Source: Laccaria trichodermophora
Taxonomy: Eukaryota > Basidiomycota > Agaricomycetes > Agaricales > Hydnangiaceae
DNA length: 64,000 bases
Assembly (NCBI GenBank): GCA_018417955.1
Contig: JACTVC010000020.1
Coordinates: forward strand, 806,001-870,000
Direction of reading: 5' to 3'
The first letter of the stretch is position 1. The number at the start of each line of letters is the position of its first letter. The notes under the pieces were generated by a model. It ran no database searches, was not told the origin of the DNA, and saw nothing but the letters and a program-made list of their open reading frames with translations. Positions 55,668-64,000 of the stretch are shown piece by piece. Made by a program: the position numbers and the translations under genes.

Positions 55668-57559
55668 ATGGCGAATCTGACTGTTGAGCTTTCCAAGATC
55701 ATTTCCGACTCCGTTGCAACATTGGAGAGTGTGTGCAAGCAGAATAATCTATCTTTTCCTTGTCTCGACGAACCCTTCACCCCGTCGTCTGAAGCCTTCC
55801 GCGCCAACCCCGAGGCGGCAGAAGCTGCAAATAAGATCGCAGCAGCTGCCCTGCAGCTCGCCGCAGCTGTCCTTCCACCCCCTGCTGCCATCACCAGTGT
55901 CATATCTGGGGTACGATCATCCTCCATCAATCTCTTTTCATTCTGACGTCGCCCTTCAGCACTTCAAATCAGCTGCACTCAGGGTTTGTTTAGAAGCCAA
56001 CGTGACTGAGATATTAAGGGAGGCTGGTCCTAACGTTCGTATTCGTATTTATTTGACGTCTCTAATAATCTGTTCTAAGATCGTTTTTGTCTAGGGTCTC
56101 CATGTTCGCGACATTGCTGCCAAAAGCAATATCTCTTCCACAAAATTAGGCAAGTACAGGGATTCCTGGCCAAGTGACGCTCACTTACCAGACGTACCCT
56201 TCCATAGCCCGACTTATGCGGTACCTTGCGACCCATCACGTCTATAAGGAGCTTCAGCCCGATGTCTTCACCAACAATAGGATCTCGTCCATGTTGGATA
56301 CAGGTAAATCGGTAGAAGATCTATTCTCATCGTATGTAAATTTCAATATGAACGCTGAGTTCTCACCGATGATGGAATTATAGTCCGGAGAGCCGTTATG
56401 ATAATGCACACGGCTTTCCCGCACTGGCCGGTCATCAGTAGGTTTCTCTTGACCCTCCGGCATGACACTTTTTCTTTTTAACGCTACGTTAGTCTTGATG
56501 AAATTCCGAAGTCTACCGCTTATCTTTGGGAGACCCTGTCGGATCCTGTGTCCGCCCATTCCGATGAGGTCACGCAGACCGCATTCAACAAGGCCTTTAA
56601 TGAAGAGTTACCCGTGTGGGCCTGGTTTGAAAAACCCGACCAGAGTAGCCGCCTCCGTCGCTTCGGATCTGCAATGCGAGGTGTTGAGGCCTTGCAGCCT
56701 CCCGACGCCATTCTTTCAGGTAAACCCAATGTTTTAATCAAAGAGCGACGACTAAACTTCGTGTAGCGTTCGATTGGAGTTCGTTGCCCAATGGTTCTGT
56801 CGTTGTTGATGTCGGAGGGGGTGTCGGGACATCGTCGCTTCCTCTTGCGCAAGCTTATCCCAATCTTGAGATTGTGATCCAGGATCGCCCACCCGTTGTC
56901 GAGGACGGGCTCAAGGTCCGTGCAAATATACACACCAAAGCTAGGGTTAACTATCTTTTTCCAGCTGTGGAAAGTAAAACTACCAAAGGCTCTTGAAACT
57001 GGGCAAGTTAAATTTCAAGGTGAGCTCGCAGATTCTTCTGGGGACGGCGTCATCTTAATCGTGCTTTGTCCAGTTCACGATTTCTTCATGGCACAACCCA
57101 TTACGAACGCTTCTGTCTACCTGCTCAAACAGATCATGCACGACTGGTCTGATCCATACGCGTCGAAAATCCTCACTGAACTGCGAAAAACGGCTAAACC
57201 AGACACAAAGCTCGTCCTTATCGATACTGTCATACCTTTCGCGTGCCGTTACCCGAAGGCTGAAGCAGAAAATGCCATTCCGGGTGCCGTTCCAGTCGAA
57301 GCTCCAGAACCTCTTTTGGCTAATTATGGTGGTGCAAATGAGATTGGTTATATAGGTGACATGACGGTATGATCCTTTAGCTATCTTCCGTATATATTAA
57401 ATAATCATGAACGTTCAGATGCTTACGGTTTTCAATTCACTTGAACGGACTGTCAAACATATCACTGCGCTTCTCGAGAGCACTGGATGGCGCTTGACAC
57501 GGGTCAGGAGGGATGGTTCCAGCAATTTCCTTCAGCCGGTCGAAGCGGTCCCTATCTAA
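55668..57559 (+). CDS. SAM-dependent O-methyltransferase, copy 2
   Basis: Same family and motif order as copy 1: start MANLTVELSKIISDS at 55668, dimerisation domain, PESRYDNAHGFPALAGH, motif I VVDVGGGVGTSS, QDRPPVVEDG, LLKQIMHDWSDPYA with the catalytic His, and end VEAVPI at 57557-57559. An upstream in-frame stretch (from 55611, MQESRMVLNPVAG) is also conserved in the degraded third copy, so a longer N-terminus or conserved leader is possible. I prefer 55668 because it matches copy 1. No disabling mutation seen. It shares an upstream region with the divergent membrane-protein gene A, which could mean co-expression. Confidence 0.9.
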
Positions 57560-57851
57560 TGAAGGAATTATTTATGTAAATTGGTAGGCCAAAGTTCGTA
57601 AAGGTTTCCTTCTGAGTCGTGCTCCCCACCTGTTTGTGTCTTCTCTTGTATATCCTCCTGCGCGTGCTTTGTAGAACTTCTCCAAGAGGAATGCCCACTC
57701 AATCGCCGCCGGAAATATGCTGTGAATAAATTAATTTCCAATTACTGGTATGTACCGTGCTACGAGGTTTCCAAACCATGCGACGGCTATCCATGTCGTT
57801 TGATTGCGACTGGTACTCGGTCTTCTTGAGGGGCATGTTGTTCCCCTTCTC

Positions 57852-59487
57852 CTAGTTAAAATCGAGGAAAGTTTCCATGTCTTCCCCGAGATTTCCTACT
57901 ATCGTTCGTGCAACGAATGCGGATACGTTTTTGTGGGTATCAATATTTCGTGAAGGTAGCAGTGCAGCGTCGTGACCATTGGAGACGAAAGAGAGAGATC
58001 GCAAGTTGAGGACAAGCCGGGATATCATGGTTGCGGTGATCAATTGGCTGAAAGATGCACCAACAGCTTTCAAATCGGACGGTCCGAGCTACAACGGGAT
58101 TCAATGAGTGACGGAGGTCTCAAGGTCTTTGTATCGTATAACACTGACAAAGAATATGAGAGTGTTGAGTAGGTTTGCCATGAAAATCACGAGAAAATAC
58201 ATGAGACCATCTCGCAAGAAAAGGTGAATTGTTCTAGGACAATGATCTTGATCAAGACCCTCTGGGCGGAAGATGGAGGGAAAAGTGAGACGCACGGTGT
58301 CCTTCTTGACCTCTTAATAAATGTTCGAGTTCGCCAAAGAGTGAGAAAAAAAATGCAACAGTCGGTGACCAAGGGAGTGACCCAAAGGGCAGCTTCGAGA
58401 AAAATGTTTAGAATAAATTGATAGTAACTTGTGTGGGGTACACCTACGAAACAGCGGACTTGCACTCGAGAAAATACAACCTGTCAAACAAGGCATTATG
58501 CGGATGAATGAAATCTGATGACAGCAACGGTATGTACCAACGAAGCCAGGAGGAAGTGGAACAGCTTTGGCGACGCTTCAGAATATGTAGTAGAGTAAAC
58601 TTTGACCAGGATTACTCACCGAAACCGGTCCTCATTCCGATCGACGATAACGTAACTTGCAAAACCCATAAAAATGAGAGAAACGCCAATATGAGACGGC
58701 TACGGCCGTAAAGGGCATAAACCCGTAAAATCATGATCACTGGTGTACTGATGAGCAGATCCGGTCATTCGAGTGTTTAGCATTTGATTCACTGACATTC
58801 GCAGACTAGATAAACGAGTTAGGCGCATTCTCGAGGGTAATGATAACTCACCTGCTACCATTGCAACTGTGGAGGATCCCTCAAACGCGACAAATCTATC
58901 GCAACTGCAACGAGCATCAACACATTGATGAAATTTGACATTGGTTTATAATCCTTACGCCTATCACTTGGTGAACTTTAATCGATGCTGAATAATAGAC
59001 GTACATACCGATTTGGTCCATACAGGATCCTGGAATGCTGTTGGAAACGGGGAGTGTAAATAGAATAAAAGAAAGGCCACAACCTAGGACTTACCATCGA
59101 TACCAACGATAAACTGTAAAGGAGTGACATAGCGATTTATGAGATATAAAATCGTCGCGCCGGACCAATGCTGTTTCCAAATTCTTTCTACCTGCAGCAA
59201 ATGGGTTAGTTTATTCAGATGTCGAAAGCGACAATATATGGTTCAACTTCATCTGGAAACGTAAGGACTGTCTGCGCATTGAATTATCTCCCTCCGAGAC
59301 TCTAGATGCAATAGGTAGACTGACTTTGATCATACACCAGCATTACAAATGCAGCAATCTGGAAGTACTTTCCGGCCGTTCTTAATTAGCAAGTATAAGC
59401 AACCGAAGAATTGTGATTGATTTCTTGTACTCACAGATGAAGGGCAGCTGTTGCAAGCGCCTGGGCATCTGGCGACGAAGAGGACAT
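57852..59487 (-). CDS. DUF6533-like multi-pass membrane protein, copy B (C-terminally truncated)
   Basis: Start ATG 59487 (MSSSSPDAQALATAALHL), very similar to copy A exon by exon, including LEAALWVTPLVTDCCIFFLT and RDGLMYFLVIFMANLLNTLI. The reading frame stops at 57852 after METFLDFN because a GAG codon is TAG here, removing the last 40 or so residues of copy A. The membrane part is otherwise intact. It may still give a stable membrane protein without its cytosolic tail. Confidence 0.7.
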
Positions 59488-60303
59488 TGGGACACAAGCA
59501 TCGTCGCACCACTTTAGAACATCACTTAAATGATTCCGTTAATCCAAGCCTTAGGTCCAAACGGATCAACGGATCGATGGCTCAGCGCTCATTGAGGAAG
59601 TATTCAAGATTGCTCCATGCGTATGTTGCAAGGACGGTGTAATTTAAATGCGATGACATCGAAGGTCTTGGCTGGAATATACCGGCGAGCAAGCAAGCGT
59701 GTCGGATTTTATTGCCTGAAAAGGTAAGTGCTAGTACTTACCGTTTATCAGAGCACCTGCGTGTCAGCTTGCCGATTGAACATGCGAAAAACTGGGAAGT
59801 GGAGTTCCAATTGCAAGGCAAACAAACAGGCCCAAACATCCATCCTTTTTGTTTCTACTCTCCTTCGCGACCTTCCAGAAACCTTTCAAAATTCCAATTT
59901 CCAACCTTGCCAACGGGGCCCTATTTATGACAGCGCGGGAGAATCTGTCGTTCAATAGTCTATGGTGATGCATGTATTTTGCAGACTATTTCATTGTTCC
60001 TTGAGCTGACATCATCCGACAGGTTCGGGATAATGGACATTGAGCGCTGAGCGCTGACGCTCAGCAGCATAGCATCTTCTCAAACGCTTTCCTACCCCAG
60101 ACTTTTAATGCATGGCCCGACCGCCACCGTCCCTGCCTCGCCAAGTGAATACGCATCACGGTGCGGGGCAAACGTTGTGCCTCGCTTCCGACCATCGAAA
60201 CATAAACTTCCCAAAACCTCTTCACGAAGAGCTCATTGGATCTCTGATTGGCACTGTCAGATAACTAACTGGTGGACGTGGAATCGAAGGGTAAGAAGTT
60301 GAC

Positions 60304-60717
60304 ATGAGTCTGATGCAGAAATTGCCAGTGGTATTGAATCCTGTGGCAGGCGATAACGAAGCCCCATTGGTCTGCTCATCCTCGCTGATATTGTCATACC
60401 TTTTGACGAAGGCTGAAGCAGAAAATGCGATTCCGGGCGTCGTTCCAGTCGAAGCTCCACAACCTCTTCTGGTCAATTATGGTGGTGCCATTGAAATTTG
60501 TTATGCAGGTAACATGACGGGATGACATCCTTTAGGTATCTTCCATGTATATTGATTGATCATGGACGTTCAGATGCTTATTTCGTTCAATTCACTTGAA
60601 CGGACTGTCAAGCATGTCTCTGCGCTTCTTGAAAGCACTGGATGGCGCTTGACACGGGTCAGGGGGGTTGGCTCTAGCAATCTCCTTCAACCCGTCGAAG
60701 TGGATCCTGTCTCATGA
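60304..60717 (+). pseudogene. O-methyltransferase copy 3, internally deleted remnant
   Basis: The leader MSLMQKLPVVLNPVAG matches the region just upstream of copy 2. At about 60382 it jumps to DNA equivalent to about 57220, losing roughly 1.55 kb with the dimerisation domain, motif I and the catalytic His. The rest reads KAEAENAIPGVVPVEAPQPLL, then after an intron LISFNSLERTVKHVSALLES to a TGA at 60715-60717. The C-terminal frame is still open. Cannot bind SAM; not a methyltransferase. Confidence 0.85.
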
Positions 60718-60720
60718 AAG

Positions 60721-61346
60721 GATAACATATCCATGTAGATCAGTTGGCGAAACCTCGTGAGGGCTTCAGCGTCCATTCTCCTTCTCTTGTTCTATCGAAT
60801 CCAGATAAATTATTACCATGTTGACCCTGGTTGTGCAGATGAATGTTGGATGAATGCCCTATGGACTCAAAAATGCATGACAGATGAGTTGAGCTCAAGT
60901 CTTGAATCTACTCCCTTGCTAGTCGCCCGTGCTTGTCCGTGAACGTCATAATGAATGTTCAGGGCGGGTTTAGTGCATGATATTCCTCGATAAGAATTCC
61001 ATCAGCGCTATAATGGAGTGGACGCCAATGGGTGGCGTCGAGCTCGTTGATCGCTGGTATGAGATACAGAGCCAAGTCTGGGTGCGTTTCAACTTTCAAG
61101 GACTTGTTGGCCGTCCAAAACCGTTTTCACACCCACGTCGATGTAGATCAAACATCACAAAAAACTCTTGAGGTCTAGTCGCTGGTGCCTACAATGAACC
61201 ATGTACTACTGGGTATGCGAATCCAATCCGTTGAAGCCGAGAATATCAGAAAGGTAAGTAAGTAATGAGGGAACAGTTCGAGGTCATACGACCCACCACC
61301 CCTCTGTCAGTAGTGTCACCCATTCCCGTCGTACCCGATCAATCAA
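60721..61346. other. intergenic, no gene seen
   Basis: Small open frames only; none shows a family signal. Ends at the 3' end of the LRRC40-like gene. Confidence 0.4.
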
Positions 61347-64000
61347 TCACTCAATCCTCCCCCTCAACCAGCTCAACAACCCCTTCGTCCCCTCCCTCTC
61401 CCAAACCCTTCTCTGCGGGACACGGAACCTAAAAACCGCGTCAAAGCCATAATCCCAATCACAAGACAAACAACAGAGACGAAAAGACACCCACGTATTT
61501 CCATCAACCAAAAGCACATCCAAAGGCAACAACCCCAACTCGGGCGGCAGCTTCCCAATCTCATTATCCCTCAAATCCAGCTCCTCCATCTTCCACCCAA
61601 CCACCTCCCTATTCCCCTTAAAATGCTCCGCAACATTCACAAACCCATCCAACTCAGAAATCCTGTTCCCCCTCAATCGGAGATGACGCAGCCCGCGTCG
61701 ATGTGGAGAGGCCAGGATCAACGTAGATAGCGCCTCGGGGTTGAGAGAAGCGTTCGTTAATCCGTTGTATGATAGATTGAGAGTCTGCAGGCTTGGAAAG
61801 AGTTTGGATAGGGTTGGGAGGATAGGTTCGTTAGAGCGCGGAGGAGGCGGCGTGGTTTCCCCACCACCACCTGCGTCAGAAGCTTGTTCAGTTGTATGGA
61901 TGGAAACGAAGTCTGAGAGGTTACACCCCTCCAGATCCAGTTCCTCGAGTTTAGGTAGGTATCCAGGCGGGCCTTGAGGGATCCTGGGGACGGAGAACGA
62001 GCGGTCCATACGACGGTTCGCCAGGATTAACACTCGGAGCGTGTCTGCGAAGGGCTGAGCAACTATAACAGACAGCGGGAGGGACGGAGCGGGGACGGCG
62101 ATGTCCGTTGTGCTCGGAGACGAAGAGGACGAAAAGGCGGCTGCGGAAGGAGCAGCGAGCGAGAACGCACGCGCATGCCCTGGTCCTTTGGTCGGTGCAG
62201 CTGAAGCGGGAAGCTTGAGCGTCTGCGTTGTTGCGGTGTAGTATTGCAGGTTACTAAGTGACGCGGATATAGAGCCTTGAGGTGAGGTAGACGAAGGTCT
62301 CGCTGCTGCTACGGGAGACTGTCCAACTCCAAGTTCAGCACGTGCCTGCGCTTGCGCAGCTGCAGCTGCAGCCCTCGCGCGTCGTTTTCCGCCTTCAGTC
62401 AATAACCCCTGCTCAGCCTCGATCTCCCAAGCTTCCTTGACAACCGGAGACGGCTCTGCTCGGATTGAAGGGGCAGCAGCTTGCGTTTTCGCAGTAGCAT
62501 TCGTCGCAGCAGCTGTAGCCCTAGCCCGTCGTTTCGCACCCTCAGTCAACAATCCCTGTTCAGCCTCAATCTCCCAACCTTCTTTGACGATCTCCCCTTT
62601 CGAACCTGAAGTAATTGAGTTCGACGTCTCCCAATCAGTGACCTTATCCGCCTTTGTCTTGGCCCGTCGTTCCAACTCGAGCTCCCAATATTCCTTGACG
62701 ATTTTTTTCCCAACCAGGATGCGGGTGACGCCCACAGGTGGACCGTCCGTGGTGAAATCAAAATTGAGCTCTTGTTTCATGCCTCTAAGAGCAGCTTGAA
62801 CGGCTTCTAGAGTAGCTTGCGTTTCTCCCAGGTCGAAGAGACAGAGGTCCACGAAAGGGACAGAGGAGAACAAGCCTGGTGGGAATGAATCATCGCCTAT
62901 CTCAGCCTTTTCAAATTTGGCTTCCTTGAGTCTCTTGAGAGCTCCAAGCGCCTGAATAAGTCGCTTAGACGGGCCAAGGGGGTTTCCGGACAGATCAATT
63001 TTGGTGAGGGATACAGGAATGGTGACATCGATGGCGCTGCCCACAATTCTATTGTGGGATGCGTTTAGATTGATGAGACGAGGCAGAGGCGTGGTAGCTC
63101 GGACGACGGCTGGCGTGAAAAAGCTTGAGCTGGTGTATTGATTGGGACCTGTGCGGCTACTGGCTGAGGCGAAGGGCGCCTCGAATGGTAGAGAAGTTAA
63201 TAAATTGTGGGACAGATTTAGCGTGGTTAACTCGGGGAGGGCGAAAATGTTTTCCGGAAGGGTGGTGAGAGCGTTGTAAGAAAGATCAAGGACTGTTAGA
63301 GAGGCCAGATCGGGGAATGTGTTTGGGAGGGATGAGAGCTTATTTTTATGCAACTGGAAGCGTGTCAGTTGAGGGCATTCAAAATTGGATGGAAGATCTT
63401 ACATCGATCGTCTTCAACGAGCCAAACAAAGATAGTTCGTGTTGGATCTCTACGATCTCGTTATTCCATGCCTTGAGGACCGTAAGGTCTTGCGCCTCAA
63501 ACCAGGCCGGCTTGTTACGTTTACTCTTGCGAGTCTCATTCTCAGGATCACTAGGAGGCAGAACAGGTTTGTCCGCAACGGATTTCAAGCGATCCGGCGT
63601 AATACCCAAGTGGATCTCAAACAGCGCCGAAGGAAGACACGGAAGAGAGCGCGTTGCTAGGTTGAGGAGACCTTTTCAGTAACAACCTTTATCAATGAGT
63701 TCAGTACAACGAACAAAAAACAAAGTGGAGCGCACCTGTGCTCCTTGCTTGCTCTATGGTATCCCTCACCGGCAAACGGCCCAAGATATCCTCCTCTTCC
63801 TCGTGTTTATTTGCCGGAGTCGGCAAGGCGTCCTCGAGGCCCACAAAATTGTCCAAACCACCTCCCCCCCCTCCAAGCTTGGCCTGCGCTTTTTTAGCCT
63901 CGGCTCTTCGTAGAGCGATGGCTTCCTTGAGACTCATGGAAGGCGCTGGTACAGGTGGGGGTGGTGCTTGTTCTGCCACTCTTTGCCTGACGGGCGTTGC
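61347..64000 (-). CDS. LRRC40-like leucine-rich-repeat protein (5' end outside window)
   Basis: Runs off the right edge; the frame is open to 64000. N-terminal SMSLKEAIALRRAEAKKAQ, then KPAWFEAQDLTVLKAWNNEI, as in LRRC40 where W(W/F)E--DLT-L precedes the repeats. The first leucine-rich block is DLHKNKLSSLPNTFPDL, VLDLSYNALTTLPENI and TLNLSHNLLTSLP. A middle, low-complexity region of about 230 residues contains two copies of an EAWEIEAEQGLLTEG block and Ala-rich linkers. A second leucine-rich block follows (LEELDLEGCNLSD, LQTLNLSYNGLT, LRLRGNRISELDG). It ends TKGLLSWLRGRIE at 61347. A 66-bp in-frame intron near 61430-61495 (donor GTGGGT, acceptor TTTTAG) would restore GNT-FRVP. An exon joint near 63355-63380 and another near 63660-63700 are likely. 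Cellular role of the family is poorly known; presumably protein-protein binding. Confidence 0.8.

Larger units (their letters stand above)
52886..57560. repeat. segmental duplication, unit 1 (DUF6533-like gene plus O-methyltransferase)
   Basis: Starts at CTTCTCCAAGAGGA near 52886 and runs through the membrane-protein gene, the shared upstream region and the complete O-methyltransferase. Unit 2 starts at the matching CTTCTCCAAGAGGA near 57678. The left border is recognised by the common ATTTACAATTACTGG / ATTTCCAATTACTGG and GTACCGTGCTACGAGGTTTC words. Confidence 0.85.
57675..60720. repeat. segmental duplication, unit 2 (internally deleted)
   Basis: Second copy of the 52886-57560 segment: gene B, upstream region and O-methyltransferase remnant in the same order and orientation. 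It is about 1.6 kb shorter, mainly because the O-methyltransferase middle is missing. Both 3' ends share the blocks GGATGGCGCTTGACACGGGT and SLERTVKH. Confidence 0.85.

Noticed and set aside
1..64000. tRNA genes, rRNA genes, CRISPR arrays
   Set aside because: None seen on reading; a tRNA scan would be needed to exclude tRNAs. CRISPR is not expected in a fungal nuclear genome.

Overview
The window looks like nuclear DNA of a mushroom-forming basidiomycete (Agaricomycete). Genes are split by many introns of about 50-65 bp with GT..AG ends. Several families are typical of Agaricomycetes (DUF6533-type membrane proteins, lineage-specific F-box-like proteins, small six-cysteine secreted proteins, Asp-zincin-like proteins with lysine-rich tails). 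All domain calls come from reading motifs; no database search was run.

Left part, about 0.4-26.4 kb, is a transposon nest. A hAT DNA transposon (464-5217) has matching terminal inverted repeats and an 8-bp target duplication. After 1.7 kb without a gene comes a Copia retrotransposon (6932-26356, minus strand) with 213-bp LTRs and the 5-bp duplication CAACT. Its left LTR was split by a 687-bp foldback element with a TA duplication (7029-7715). Its gag region was split by a 14.2-kb Gypsy-like retrotransposon (11658-25839) with 377-bp LTRs and the duplication GCTAC. Inside the Gypsy-like element sits a 2.4-kb inverted-repeat element (18842-21243), which itself holds an 800-bp TA-flanked element (19072-19871). 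All 16 LTR mismatches I counted (8 per pair) are CpG-to-TpG/CpA type changes.

Middle part, 26.4-42.6 kb, is mostly host genes: a soluble epoxide hydrolase (26778-28409), a 958-bp Mutator-like miniature element with a 9-bp duplication (29229-30186), an O-methyltransferase (30496-32381), replication factor C subunit 1 (32623-36658, minus), two related F-box-like genes, one holding the domain twice (37356-38324 and 39107-41098, minus) with a protein-kinase relic between them, and a likely p31comet/MAD2-binding protein (41233-42597).

Right part, 42.6-64 kb: three tandem copies of a small secreted protein gene whose C-termini have diverged (43278-47074); a divergent Hsp70-like protein (47226-48431, minus); an Asp-zincin-like metallopeptidase carrying a long lysine/alanine-rich, histone-H1-like tail (about 49.8-52.18 kb); a tandem segmental duplication of a divergent gene pair, DUF6533-like membrane protein plus O-methyltransferase (52.9-57.6 kb and 57.7-60.7 kb), whose second copy is degraded; and an LRRC40-like leucine-rich-repeat protein running off the right edge (61347-64000, minus).

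There is no sign of one co-regulated cluster. The three O-methyltransferase copies, the secreted-protein triplet and the F-box-like genes show a locus shaped by local duplication next to a heavily transposon-invaded segment.
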